Assembly (NCBI GenBank): GCA_018333785.1
Contig: JAGXSU010000086.1
Span: 1 to 48,135, forward strand
Direction of reading: 5' to 3'
Origin: Methylomicrobium sp.
GTDB lineage: Bacteria > Pseudomonadota > Gammaproteobacteria > Methylococcales > Methylomonadaceae
DNA: 48,135 nt
Shown here: one piece after another, positions 36,011-45,447 of the stretch
How positions within the stretch are numbered: position 1 is the stretch's first letter
Layout of the letters: every line of letters begins with the position of its first letter
Notes under the pieces: generated by a model
Told to the model about the DNA's origin: nothing
Databases searched by the model: none
What the model saw: only the letters and a program-made list of their open reading frames with translations
Translations under genes and position numbers: made by a program

Positions 36011-36601
36011 ATGTCTATTTATTTAAAACCCGCCGCAATGCTGTTTATGCTATTGACACTGATTACCGGGGTTATTTATCCCGGTCTTGTCACCGCACTG
36101 GCCCAACTCATGTTTACTGAACAAGCCAACGGCAGCCTCATCATCAATGAGCAGGGGCACGCGAAAGGTTCAGTATTGATCGGTCAGCCGTTCACGGCAA
36201 ACCGATACTTTTGGGGGCGTCCCTCAGCCACCGGACCTCACCCTTATAATGCAGCGGCGTCTGCCGGCTCCAATCTGGGGCCGACCAATCCGGCATTAAT
36301 CGATGCCGTTTCTGCCCGCATCAAGGCATTGCAAGATGCCGACCCCACCAATAAAGCACCGGTTCCGGTGGATTTGGTGACGGCCTCTGCGAGCGGCCTT
36401 GATCCTCATATCAGTGTTGCTGCGGCAGCGTATCAAATCAATCGTATCGCCAAAGCACGACAAATTGACGCAGTCAAGCTGCGTGAACTGGTTGATGCGT
36501 TGACTGAAAACCGTCTGTGGCAGGTGTTTGGGGAGCCGAGAGTCCATGTCTTACGGTTGAATGTGGCTCTGGATGAATTGAAACGTAAATCCGGACAGTA
36601 A
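36011..36601 (+). CDS. kdpC: K+-transporting ATPase subunit C (KdpC)
   Basis: KdpC is the assembly subunit, with one N-terminal membrane helix (about residues 5-30) and a periplasmic domain. The 196 residues include GSVLIGQPFTANRYFWGRPS and GSNLGPTNPALIDAV, typical family motifs, and SASGLDPHISVAAAAYQI. It follows kdpB with a GAGGAAG ribosome-binding site at 35999-36005. Confidence 0.96.
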   Translation: MSIYLKPAAMLFMLLTLITGVIYPGLVTALAQLMFTEQANGSLIINEQGHAKGSVLIGQPFTANRYFWGRPSATGPHPYNAAASAGSNLGPTNPALIDAVSARIKALQDADPTNKAPVPVDLVTASASGLDPHISVAAAAYQINRIAKARQIDAVKLRELVDALTENRLWQVFGEPRVHVLRLNVALDELKRKSGQ

Positions 36602-36613
36602 GGATTGGGAACG

Positions 36614-39343
36614 ATGTTGAATAATGAGCGTCCCGATCCTGACCAATTATTAGCACGCGTCGAACGTGATAATGCCAAAGCCCGTCGAGGGCGTTTAAAA
36701 ATATTCTTCGGTGCGGCGGCCGGCGTCGGCAAAAGCTACTCAATGCTGCTCGCCGCAAGGGAGCGGCGTGCTGAAAATCTTGATGTGATGGTCGGTCTGA
36801 TCGAAACCCATGGCCGAAAGGAAACCCAGGCATTACTTGAAGGGTTGGATATTTTGCCGACCCGCAGAATCAACTACAGAGGGGCCGTATTACAGGAATT
36901 TGACCTTGATGCGGCTTTGAAACGTCGGCCTGGCATCATTTTAGTGGATGAACTGGCACATACCAATGCGCCGGGGTGCCGGCATCCTAAACGTTGGCAG
37001 GACATACACGAACTGCTGGAGGCGGGGATCGATGTTTACACAGCGCTCAATGTACAACATTTGGAAAGCCTCAATGACGACATTGGCCAGATTTCCGGTA
37101 TAAGGGTCAGGGAAACGGTGCCGGATACTGTATTTGAAGATGCCGATGAGGTGGAATTGGTTGATCTTCCTCCGGATGAATTATTGCTGCGACTCAAAGA
37201 AGGCAAGGTTTATTTGCCCCAACAGGCTAAAGATGCGGTTCATCATTTTTTTCGCAAAGGCAATCTGATTGCTTTGCGTGAATTAGCCTTGCGGCAGACG
37301 GCCAACAGGGTGGATGCACAAATGCTGGATTATCGCGAAGGTCATGCGATACGGGAAGTCTGGCAAGTCAATGAACGCATTTTGGTTTGTATTGGTCCCA
37401 ACCCTCTGGCCGAACGACTGGTCCGGGCGGGTAAACGCTTGTCCGCAAGTTTACGAGCAGAATGGGTTGTTGCCTATGTAGAAACACCTGTTCTGCAACG
37501 CTTACCTTCTGTAAAACGCGATGGCGTGCTGCGCATCTTACGCTTGGCGGAACAACTTGGCGCAGAAACTGTGACGCTGAGTGCGCCTGAAATGAGCACT
37601 GCCATTATCCGTTTTGCCCGTGAACGCAACATCAATAAAATAGTGGTCGGTAAACCCAGTCGCCGGGGCTGGAAACGCTGGTTATTGGGTTCTGTTGTCG
37701 ACGTACTGATCAGCCATGCCCATAACATCAATATTTACCTGCTCGGCAGCCCGCAAAAGGAGGATGAAACGGAACTCGAAGTGTCGCTGTTCAAAAGAAC
37801 ACCGCTTCCTGGTTTGCGGCAACGCCTGCCGTCCAGAACTCAAAAACGTTACCGCGGCTATATCTCGGCATTGGCTGTTACAATGATCAGCACCTTGATT
37901 GCGAGTCTCATGTTTGGCAAACTGGAACTTGCCAACTTGGTCATGGTGTATCTTCTCGGCATTGTGTTTGTCGCTACCCGTTTTGGGCAGGGAGCCTCAA
38001 TTCTCGCTTCGCTGTCGGGAGCTGTCATTTTCGATCTGCTGTTCGTGAAACCCTTTTACAGTCTAACGATAGCCGATAGCCAGTATCTGATTACACTTTT
38101 AACCATGCTGGTCGTCGGGTTGGTGATCAGCAACCTGATGACGAATGTCCGTTCCCAGGCGAAGGTGGCCTCTCATCGCGAACGCCGCGCAGCAGTGTTG
38201 TATGCGATCAGCAAGGAACTGGCCAGTAGCCAAAGCGAGGAGGAAGTGGTGAGGACAGCGGTGCGCCATTTATATTCCGAATTCAGCAGCCGTAACGTTA
38301 TTTTGTTTCCGGATCCTGAGGGACGGGTGGTTTATCCACGGCAGATCGGTATCGCCGAATCACTGCATGGCTGCGATCTGAGTGTCGCCCAATGGGTTCT
38401 GGATCACAACGAAATGGCGGGGCAGGGTACCAATACATTACCGGGCTCCGAGTCTATCTACTTTCCCATTCAGAATGATGACAAGGTGCTGGGCGTTCTG
38501 GCTATGCTGCCTGTTAATCTCAGGCGGATATTCTTACCCGAGCAGCAAAAACTGCTGGAAACGTTTTTACGGCAAATCGGCCAAGCGATAGCGCGAATTC
38601 GCCTCGCCGAGCAGGCCAAGATCACGCAACTGCAGATAGAAGCCGAACGCTTACGAAATTCACTACTCAGTGCAATTTCACACGATTTAAGGACTCCGTT
38701 GGCAACCATTATCGGCTCGGCCAGTACGCTTTTGGAAGAGGACAAACATCTGCATAGACAAGACAGACTTGAGCTCAGCCGCTCCATAGTCGATGAAGCC
38801 GGCCGAATGTCTAATCTGATTAATAACATTCTGGACATGGCCAGGCTCGATGCCGGAATGGAGGAACTCAATAAAGAGTGGCATCCGGTTGAGGAAATTA
38901 TCGGTACCGTATTGACGCGCATACAAAAGCAATTATCAGGACGTAGAGTCAAAGTCAATCTCCCTCCGGGAATGCCAATGGTCTATGCCGATGCAGTGAT
39001 GATAGAGCAAGTGTTGATCAACTTGCTGGAAAACGCAGTCCGTTATACTCCGGCGGGCAGCGAACTGGCTATTGACGTGGAAGTCAGCCCGAATAAAGTG
39101 GAAATTGCTGTCGCCGATCATGGACCGGGAATACCCAAAGGCATGGAAAACCGGTTGTTTGAAAAGTTTTATCAGGGTCGCCATGAAGCCGCACAAAGCG
39201 GGGTGGGTTTGGGTCTGGCGATCTGTCGTGCCATCGTCGAGATTCATGGCGGTAAGATACAGGCTCAGAACCGGCCCGGCGGAGGGGCGGTGTTTACTTT
39301 TGTTTTACCCGTCGATCAATTACCCCCGGTAATAGACCACTAA
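36614..39343 (+). CDS. kdpD: Sensor histidine kinase KdpD
   Basis: KdpD senses potassium limitation and phosphorylates KdpE. It has 909 residues from the ATG at 36614 (AAGGA at 36600-36604; an in-frame TTG at 36605 is less likely). An N-terminal KdpD domain has Walker A GAAAGVGKSYSML (about 34) and Walker B VDELAHTNAPG. A universal-stress-like domain follows, then four membrane helices (about 415-520), a GAF-like domain, HisKA with the phospho-accepting His in SAISHDLRTPLATIIGSA (about 697) and an ATPase domain with NLLENAVRYTP and VADHGPGIPKG. No degeneration is seen. Confidence 0.97.
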   Translation: MLNNERPDPDQLLARVERDNAKARRGRLKIFFGAAAGVGKSYSMLLAARERRAENLDVMVGLIETHGRKETQALLEGLDILPTRRINYRGAVLQEFDLDAALKRRPGIILVDELAHTNAPGCRHPKRWQDIHELLEAGIDVYTALNVQHLESLNDDIGQISGIRVRETVPDTVFEDADEVELVDLPPDELLLRLKEGKVYLPQQAKDAVHHFFRKGNLIALRELALRQTANRVDAQMLDYREGHAIREVWQVNERILVCIGPNPLAERLVRAGKRLSASLRAEWVVAYVETPVLQRLPSVKRDGVLRILRLAEQLGAETVTLSAPEMSTAIIRFARERNINKIVVGKPSRRGWKRWLLGSVVDVLISHAHNINIYLLGSPQKEDETELEVSLFKRTPLPGLRQRLPSRTQKRYRGYISALAVTMISTLIASLMFGKLELANLVMVYLLGIVFVATRFGQGASILASLSGAVIFDLLFVKPFYSLTIADSQYLITLLTMLVVGLVISNLMTNVRSQAKVASHRERRAAVLYAISKELASSQSEEEVVRTAVRHLYSEFSSRNVILFPDPEGRVVYPRQIGIAESLHGCDLSVAQWVLDHNEMAGQGTNTLPGSESIYFPIQNDDKVLGVLAMLPVNLRRIFLPEQQKLLETFLRQIGQAIARIRLAEQAKITQLQIEAERLRNSLLSAISHDLRTPLATIIGSASTLLEEDKHLHRQDRLELSRSIVDEAGRMSNLINNILDMARLDAGMEELNKEWHPVEEIIGTVLTRIQKQLSGRRVKVNLPPGMPMVYADAVMIEQVLINLLENAVRYTPAGSELAIDVEVSPNKVEIAVADHGPGIPKGMENRLFEKFYQGRHEAAQSGVGLGLAICRAIVEIHGGKIQAQNRPGGGAVFTFVLPVDQLPPVIDH

Positions 39344-39352
39344 GCTAAAACC

Positions 39353-40045
39353 ATGGCCAAAACTGTCTCAGTAATTATCGTAATCGAAGATGACCCTGCC
39401 ATTCGCCGTTTTTTGCGTACCGGGCTAAGTAGCCAGGGCTTTTCGGTGTTTGAGGCTGACACCGGAAAGCAAGGCATCATCGAAGCGGGTATCCGAAAGC
39501 CCGATCTTATCATTCTGGACTTGGGTCTACCGGACATGGACGGCTCGCAGGTTATCAAAGCCATCCGGGAATGGTCATCGATACCCATCATCATTCTCTC
39601 GGCACGCAGCAGTGAACAGACCAAAATCGATGCGCTAGATGCAGGGGCTGACGATTATTTGACCAAACCATTTGGTTTCGGCGAGTTGTTAGCCAGGATT
39701 CGCGTTGCCTTACGACACGCTTCTCGCTCATTGGCGTCAGAAGCCGAGGTCTTTACCAGCGGTAATCTGAAAATCGATGTGTTGAATCGGATAGTCAATG
39801 TTGACGGTACAGAAGTGCATTTGACTCCGATTCAATTTCGATTATTGTCAGTGTTAGTCCAACATGCCGGAAAGGTTCTAACCCATAAACAAATTCTCAA
39901 AGAGGTGTGGGGGCCTTCATACCAGGAAAACGCTCATTATCTTCGAATCTACATGAGCCAGCTGCGCCACAAGCTGGAAACCGATCCAACCCAGCCCCAG
40001 CATTTGTTAACTGAATCCGGTGTAGGCTATCGCCTGAAGCTTTAA
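39353..40045 (+). CDS. kdpE: Response regulator KdpE
   Basis: KdpE is the OmpR-type activator of the kdp operon. The 230 residues comprise a receiver domain with EDDPAIRRFLRTGLSS, the phospho-acceptor Asp in LIILDLGLPDMDG (about residue 61) and the Lys in LTKPFGFGELLARIR, and a C-terminal winged-helix domain (LTPIQFRLLSVLVQHAG and LRIYMSQLRHKLE). It is the last gene of kdpFABCDE, and a terminator follows about 95 bases downstream. Confidence 0.97.
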   Translation: MAKTVSVIIVIEDDPAIRRFLRTGLSSQGFSVFEADTGKQGIIEAGIRKPDLIILDLGLPDMDGSQVIKAIREWSSIPIIILSARSSEQTKIDALDAGADDYLTKPFGFGELLARIRVALRHASRSLASEAEVFTSGNLKIDVLNRIVNVDGTEVHLTPIQFRLLSVLVQHAGKVLTHKQILKEVWGPSYQENAHYLRIYMSQLRHKLETDPTQPQHLLTESGVGYRLKL

Positions 40046-40140
40046 CCTATCAATGAGCACTCGCCAATCGAAATTTTTATGTAAGGGTTTGTGCTCGCTT
40101 CCGGCTAAGCTTATGTCAGCGGGCCATTCGCCCGCCGTCT

Positions 40141-40177
40141 GCGAGCCGGTTTAACCCTGGCCGGCTTGCATTTTATT
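40141..40177 (+). terminator. Intrinsic terminator of the kdp operon
   Basis: GCGAGCCGG pairs with CCGGCTTGC (40141-40149 with 40161-40169, one G-T pair) and is followed by ATTTTATT. An extra hairpin GCGGGC...GCCCGC lies just before it (about 40118-40134). Confidence 0.65.
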
Positions 40178-40215
40178 AGCACTGTTCTCGTGAAGCGTTT
40201 AACGTTTGGAAGAAG

Positions 40216-40305
40216 CGTCATCCCGACAGGGTTTACCTAAGCCGCTAGACTGCGTAAGTGAATCCAGGACATAAGGACGTTCTATGGCCTTTGCCATCCT
40301 CAGAC
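40216..40305 (+). repeat. Dispersed repeat, degenerate copy
   Basis: CGTCATCCCGACAGGG then GCCGCTAGACTGCGTAAG and GAATCCAGGACATAAGGACG matches the core in 48048-48135 and, on the other strand, in 43151-43245. It is the most diverged copy and shows no ORF. Confidence 0.55.
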
Positions 40306-40440
40306 ACCCGGATCTTTAGAGCAAGTGAATTTCTATCAGCGCTGATAAAACATCATAAAAAGTAAACAGAGACATTCGGAAAGCCGAAATCGGAGTTGGG
40401 GTTCAAGCCGATTTTAACGGTCAATACTCATCCTTCGGCT

Positions 40441-40473
40441 AAAAGAAAGCGCTGGAACCGAAGCCAGCGCTTT
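40441..40473 (-). terminator. Strong intrinsic terminator of the metallophosphoesterase gene
   Basis: A perfect 10-bp stem AAAGCGCTGG / CCAGCGCTTT (40446-40455 with 40464-40473), loop of 8, followed on the minus strand by CTTTT. It lies 13 bases past the gene's stop codon. Confidence 0.85.
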
Positions 40474-40485
40474 AAGGTTGAGTGA

Positions 40486-42420
40486 TTAACGTTTAACTCT
40501 CGAGAAACCCAATAGGCCTAACAAGCCACTGCCCAATAGCCAAAGGGCAGGTGGGAGTGGGACAGGCTTAACGGAACCATTGTCGGTGATGAATAAGCTG
40601 ATCGTATCGCCGTAAACGCGGCGCTCGGTTCCCAGCAGGTTGTATTCATCGTCCAGCAACGGGAAGCTGTAAACCGGGATCAACTCCAGTAAATCGTATC
40701 CGTCGTCGCGTTGATAGAGATTGACTTCCAAATGACCGTAATGCTTGCCACCTGCGACCAATTGCTCGACTCCGTTGATGATATCCCATACTTCGGCTTC
40801 GTGTTCGTCAGCGGACCATTGACTGAACGGATTGTACTGTAAACGGTTATCATCGAATCCGGGACTGTTTCTTCTTTCCCCTCTCAGTCCATCGCCCGCG
40901 ACACCGACATCGTAGTAGTAAACACCGATGCCGTCGCCATTTTCATCAACGAAACTTCTTTCGAACATTTCGCTATGACCGCTCAATACTGCCGCGACGC
41001 CGAATTGTTCGAACATCGGTTGATATTGACGCAGCGGAGTGCCGCCCTGTCCGCTGGATTGTTGATGATTCATCGGAAGTCCGTGTTCGCCATCGCTGTA
41101 AGGTGCGTGATGAAATTGTACGAAAATGACTTGACCCTGTTCGCGGGCTTGTTCAAGCTGGGCGCGTGCCCATTCCGATTGGGTTGAGCCGGGGTTGAAA
41201 TCGGATAGATCATTACCACCGAACGACTCGTACTGCTCTCTTGAAAAATTGTTTTGTGTGTCGGTACCGGGGCCGGTATATTCTTGACCAGTCAACTTCG
41301 GTGGCTGACCCGTTCCACCGTAATTTTGCGGGCGGTCATCGGGCTCGCCATTCGAACTGTCCAGCGTGATGATGGTGACCGGGCCGTAGTCGGTCCGGTA
41401 ATAATTTCCTTGGTGATTGGACGTACCGTTTTCAGGCATATCGAAATAGGTTTTATATTTTTCGCGTCCGAACTTTGGGCCGAACATGTTGTTGCCGAAA
41501 GTAGAATCGTTAAACGTACCGTAACCGCCATTCAAGGCACCGAAATTTTCCCAATTGCCCATCGCCGGGAGGATCGCACGCTTTGTCAGCACGTCGTCGA
41601 ATTCTCCGGCATTATGTTTAAAGAACTCATCCCATCCCGGTTGGTAGCCGCCGCCTTGCACCAAATCCCCTGGCATCATGATAAAGTCGGGATTGCGCGA
41701 GTCGATGATGGCCATGTTATGTTTATAGCCTTCGGTTTCAGTAACGGCATAACGTAATACCTGGTTTGCGCCGCTGCCGCTGGTGCCGAATTGCGTCGCC
41801 CATTGGCTATTGGACAGAGAAGGGCGGTTGCCTGAGGCGATTGTTCCGGGCTGCCATTCTCGGTGCGTGGATCGGCCAAGCGGTTCGGTCTCGCTGTCGG
41901 ACATTGCGATGAAACGGATATGCTTCCAGTCCTGAGCAGTCGGAGCCGTTTTGAATTCACGCGTAAATACGCTGGCGCCTTGTGTGACCGTGTAAGTATA
42001 GGTGCTGTCGGGTTGCAATCCGCGTACATCAACCGAGTGTTTGTAGTTGTCGCTAGAGGACAGCCAAGAGCCCTTGTCGAGACCCGTGATCGATTGATTG
42101 AGTTCTGCTTGGGTATATTGCAGTTTCGCTTGATACGCAGGCGAACTGCCAAAATTCAACGAACTCGTTAAACCGGGACCGTCTATCTTGAGGGAACCGC
42201 TTTGATTCGATTCGGTAAACCAGGTGAACAGCATGCCGTCCGAGCCGGGCTGTTGCAGGTAGGGCAATACCCGAAAATCCTCGAGCGCGAATGCATTTTG
42301 CGCCGTGCCGATACCCATCAAAGTCAGGGCGATTGCTGAGCCCAAAGCCTTGCGGGAACAACTGCGGGTAAACGAAGCACCGTTCGTGTCTACCAAAGTA
42401 TGTTCAATTTTGTTATTCAT
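40486..42420 (-). CDS. VPLPA-CTERM metallophosphoesterase-like protein
   Basis: A 644-residue secreted protein from the ATG at 42418-42420; an upstream TTG/GTG extension to 42444 is less likely. It has a signal peptide (about residues 20-45), a fibronectin-type region typical of purple acid phosphatase starts (about 50-130) and a calcineurin-like phosphoesterase domain with IRFIAMSDSETEPLGR, IMMPGDLVQGG, PAMGNWENFG, FVQFHHAPYSDGEHG and VLSGHSEMFERS. The C-terminus is VPLPPALWLLGSGLLGLLGF plus SRVKR, a VPLPA-CTERM sorting signal, so it is a likely substrate of the exosortase D at 21795. Several usual metal-ligand histidines are replaced (GNWE for GNHE, GHSE for GHxH). Confidence 0.85.
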   Translation of the reverse strand: MNNKIEHTLVDTNGASFTRSCSRKALGSAIALTLMGIGTAQNAFALEDFRVLPYLQQPGSDGMLFTWFTESNQSGSLKIDGPGLTSSLNFGSSPAYQAKLQYTQAELNQSITGLDKGSWLSSSDNYKHSVDVRGLQPDSTYTYTVTQGASVFTREFKTAPTAQDWKHIRFIAMSDSETEPLGRSTHREWQPGTIASGNRPSLSNSQWATQFGTSGSGANQVLRYAVTETEGYKHNMAIIDSRNPDFIMMPGDLVQGGGYQPGWDEFFKHNAGEFDDVLTKRAILPAMGNWENFGALNGGYGTFNDSTFGNNMFGPKFGREKYKTYFDMPENGTSNHQGNYYRTDYGPVTIITLDSSNGEPDDRPQNYGGTGQPPKLTGQEYTGPGTDTQNNFSREQYESFGGNDLSDFNPGSTQSEWARAQLEQAREQGQVIFVQFHHAPYSDGEHGLPMNHQQSSGQGGTPLRQYQPMFEQFGVAAVLSGHSEMFERSFVDENGDGIGVYYYDVGVAGDGLRGERRNSPGFDDNRLQYNPFSQWSADEHEAEVWDIINGVEQLVAGGKHYGHLEVNLYQRDDGYDLLELIPVYSFPLLDDEYNLLGTERRVYGDTISLFITDNGSVKPVPLPPALWLLGSGLLGLLGFSRVKR

Positions 42421-42784
42421 TGAGTGATCTCTCTTTATAACCAAACAGGGGAGAAAAAGGAAAAAGCCGGTATTGCTCTACAGAGCACAGGCCTCTTGAT
42501 GGAAAATGACGCAGAGAGGCAACGACCCGGAAAGCCGAGATTCCGGGTGTGAACTGCGTCACAAAAGGCACTGTAAGAGCGAAGTGTGAAAAAACTGTTA
42601 ACGTTTGGTAACGGTTTTGTGAAATGTGATACGTCCTTTTGGCTCGTTGAAATTCACGTACGGCGTCGATCGTTTCCTTGTCGTAAATTCCTGTAGGATC
42701 TCCTGCCAACAAGCCCCGCAGCTTAAGCCTTTGTTGCAGACGGCGAACGATGTCCGCATATAGCACGACGGACTGATCTGCCAC
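42413..42784 (-). CDS. Short ORF with a peptidoglycan-binding motif; fragment or chance extension
   Basis: The minus-strand frame has ADIVRRLQQRLKLRGLLAGD then TGIYDKETIDAVREFQRA, a PG_binding_1 repeat (about residues 10-48), then unrelated sequence to 42413. Its only near start is a GTG at 42782-42784, and the frame is open a further 45 bases upstream to a TAA. Its stop overlaps the phosphoesterase start by 8 bases. The tail overlaps a CRP-like palindrome, suggesting only the first part was ever coding. It looks like a truncated gene with the 5' and 3' ends lost. Confidence 0.4.
   Translation of the reverse strand: MADQSVVLYADIVRRLQQRLKLRGLLAGDPTGIYDKETIDAVREFQRAKRTYHISQNRYQTLTVFSHFALTVPFVTQFTPGISAFRVVASLRHFPSRGLCSVEQYRLFPFSPLFGYKERSLNE
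42548..42563. promoter_or_regulatory. CRP-like palindrome upstream of the metallophosphoesterase
   Basis: TGTGA-N6-TCACA (TGTGAACTGCGTCACA) matches the consensus half-sites of the CRP/FNR superfamily exactly with six bases between. It lies about 128 bases before the phosphoesterase ATG. A CCCGGAA/TTCCGGG hairpin is adjacent (42526-42547). Confidence 0.5.
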
Positions 42785-43506
42785 CGTTGCGCTGACCGGT
42801 TCCGATTTGCTTGTCAGTCGCCCCGATTTGATGCTTTACAAGATCTGATAAGCGGACTGATGAAAACTTTTTTCGGGATTTTGGCGGCAGTGATTGGCTA
42901 TGGCTGACATCAACAATTCGGTACTTTGCTAGGGCGTCAGGTCGAATGTATCCTTTTCTTGTTGATTGGCGTAGGTAATAAAGCCCTCAATCAACCACCT
43001 AAACCCACTAAATTTGCGGGGGTGTGCAGATACGGCTGGAGATTCATTTTCTTAAGGCTTGTAACAATGCTGTCATTTTAACGGCTTAAGATGGGTTTAA
43101 TTAACCCTATGGTTGATTTACTAGTTGATGTCGCCCCGGCACCGATTGGCGGGGTCCGGATGACGTTGTTCTTTGACATTTTTGTGACCTGGATTCGCTT
43201 ATGCGGTCTAACGGCTCCGTCAATCCATGCTGGATTGGCGGTATTGATACCAATTCCTGATCACTCTTTATTGGATGTCTACCGTATTAATGGTAAACAG
43301 GATCTCAGCGTTTTCTACTCATTACATTAGCCTGACCTAATTGTTTATAAGTGTCACAGTGATAAATTCCAACTTGAGTGACGGATTATTCTTTAAGTCA
43401 ACACGGGATCCATCGATTGGTGAACAAGATTCTCCGTTTCAATTCCAAATCATCTGCACGTCTAAAGTGGCTAGTGAGATGAACCTCTCTGGTTATTTTT
43501 AACACC
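42785..43506. other. Intergenic region between the phosphoesterase unit and the GGDEF/EAL gene
   Basis: About 720 bases. It holds a minus-strand copy of the dispersed repeat (43151-43245). A 79-codon frame at 43091-43330 overlaps that repeat and is not coding. The rest shows no gene or RNA that I recognise. Confidence 0.5.
43151..43245 (-). repeat. Dispersed repeat, reverse copy
   Basis: The reverse complement reads CATGGATTGACGGAGCCGTT then AGACCGCATAAGCGAATCC, AGGTCACAAAAATG and AACGTCATCC. It is nearly identical to 48058-48135 and similar to the core inside the element at 10121-10311. Confidence 0.65.
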
Positions 43507-45258
43507 ATGCATTCCAGCGAATTAATAAACAACGGTAAGGGCTTATCGACGGTAAGGGTACTGCACCACTATGTGGAGCCTTTTTATGAGTCGGACTTGG
43601 CAGTTCAGGTGCTGGATTGTTTTATTAATGACAAAACCTTATTTGCCAGCGCCATTATCGATGACATGGGAAAACCGGTGGGGCTAGTTGAGAGAGGGCG
43701 CATAACCGAGATTTTTTTAAAACCCTTTGCCCGTGATCTGAACCATAAAAATCCGATCAAAAACATGATGGATAAAGAACCCATCATTATTGATATAAAT
43801 ACCTGCATTGATGATTTGGCACAGATAATCATCGAATCCGGCATGAGGCATATGGTAAACGGGGTCATCATCGTCGAAAACGGTCTGTATTCAGGAATGG
43901 CAACCGGACATGCCTTACTGGAAGAGATTGCCCAAAGAAAGCAACGCGATCTATTTCAGTTGGCTCATTACGATCAACTGACCGGTGTACCGAATCGATT
44001 GCTGTTTAAGGATCGTTTACAGCAAGCTTGCCTGAGTGCAAAACGCACAAAAAAGTTGGTGGCATTGATTTTCGTTGATTTGGATCGCTTCAAATTTATT
44101 AACGACACGATGGGTCACAGTGCCGGTGATCAATTACTCATTGTCGTTTCGGATCGTCTGCAACAGTGCCTTCGGGAATCCGATACTTTAGCGCGTTTGG
44201 GTGGCGATGAATTTGTCGTTGTTCTGCAAAATCTTGAAAGTATTGTTGATGCGGAAAAGGTTGCCGAATTGATAGTCGCCAAAATACGAGAGCCGATGCA
44301 ACTTTGTAATCGCAGTTTAAGCATTTCAGCAAGTTTGGGGGTTGCAATTTATCCTCTGCATGATGAGAACCTTGACGGCTTGATTCAAAAAGCCGACGCG
44401 GCCATGTATGAAGTAAAACAACAGGGCAGAAATACCTATCAGATTTATTGTGACACCCTGACTTTCGGGATGATCGAAAAAAATAAACTGGAAAGTCGGC
44501 TGAATAATGCCTTGGAAAATGATCAATTCTTTCTGGTTTATCAACCCCAGGTAGATGTCATAGAAAATAAAATGGTAGGAGTCGAGGCTTTATTGCGGTG
44601 GAAACATCCGGAACTGGGCTTGGTTCCACCTATCAAGTTCATTCCCATTGCTGAGGATACCGGACTCATCCACTCAATCGGCGAGTGGGTGTTGTATAAC
44701 GTGGGCAGGCAACACCGAGAATGGACTGAGCAAGGAATGCCACCTGTGAAAATTGCAGTCAATATTTCACCTTTACAATTTCGGCAAAAAGGCTTTTGCG
44801 ACTTGATTAAAGCGGTTATTGATGAAACGAGTATTGATCCTCAGTACCTTGAATTGGAACTTACCGAAGGTTTGATGATGACCAACACGGAATATGTCGC
44901 TCAAACGTTGGCACAGCTAAGGGAAATAGGTATCAAATTGGCTATAGACGATTTCGGAACCGGTTATTCCAGCTTAAGTTATCTGCATAAATTTGCTGTT
45001 GACCGGATCAAAATTGATCAGTCTTTTATTCGAAATATCTCCAAGACGTTAGCTAATCAAGCGATAGTTCGTGCGATTATGGCGCTGGGCAATAGTCTGG
45101 ATATAGAAATGATAGCGGAAGGGGTAGAAAGCATGGCTGAACTTGATGCCATTAAACAGTTTGATTGTCAGGAAATTCAAGGTTATCTGATATCCAGGCC
45201 AATACCTGCGAGCGAATTAATCGTCTGGTATCAAAGCTACGTGAAACAGCAGCATTGA
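43507..45258 (+). CDS. GGDEF/EAL c-di-GMP turnover protein with a CBS-like sensor region
   Basis: This 583-residue cytoplasmic protein can make or degrade cyclic di-GMP. Residues about 1-140 form a CBS-pair-like region (VLDCFINDKTLFASAIIDDM; MVNGVIIVENGLYSGMATGH) that may bind a nucleotide. The GGDEF domain (about 155-310) has an intact RLGGDEFVVVL, and RESD five residues before it is a typical inhibitory I-site. The EAL domain (about 335-575) keeps GVEALLRWKHPE, LELTEGLMM, IDDFGTGYSSLSYL and AEGVES, so both activities could be present. No membrane helix is visible. It stands alone in the region. Confidence 0.93.
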   Translation: MHSSELINNGKGLSTVRVLHHYVEPFYESDLAVQVLDCFINDKTLFASAIIDDMGKPVGLVERGRITEIFLKPFARDLNHKNPIKNMMDKEPIIIDINTCIDDLAQIIIESGMRHMVNGVIIVENGLYSGMATGHALLEEIAQRKQRDLFQLAHYDQLTGVPNRLLFKDRLQQACLSAKRTKKLVALIFVDLDRFKFINDTMGHSAGDQLLIVVSDRLQQCLRESDTLARLGGDEFVVVLQNLESIVDAEKVAELIVAKIREPMQLCNRSLSISASLGVAIYPLHDENLDGLIQKADAAMYEVKQQGRNTYQIYCDTLTFGMIEKNKLESRLNNALENDQFFLVYQPQVDVIENKMVGVEALLRWKHPELGLVPPIKFIPIAEDTGLIHSIGEWVLYNVGRQHREWTEQGMPPVKIAVNISPLQFRQKGFCDLIKAVIDETSIDPQYLELELTEGLMMTNTEYVAQTLAQLREIGIKLAIDDFGTGYSSLSYLHKFAVDRIKIDQSFIRNISKTLANQAIVRAIMALGNSLDIEMIAEGVESMAELDAIKQFDCQEIQGYLISRPIPASELIVWYQSYVKQQH

Positions 45259-45447
45259 TAGGGACAATAAGGTGGAAGGCTTTTCAATTTAATTGAGCCT
45301 GCCTGCGTTCTTTTGGTATCCGGACCCAATTCGTTACGCTGGTCATAAATCGGTAACAAAGATCAGGCAAACTTTAACGGCTGAAAAAAGCGGTTGCTCG
45401 ACTGGCCGGCCAATTTAAACAAATCACTTACGAATAAAACGGAGTCC

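Noticed and set aside
43091-43330. 79-codon ORF before the GGDEF/EAL gene
   Set aside because: It lies across the dispersed repeat and has no ribosome-binding site.
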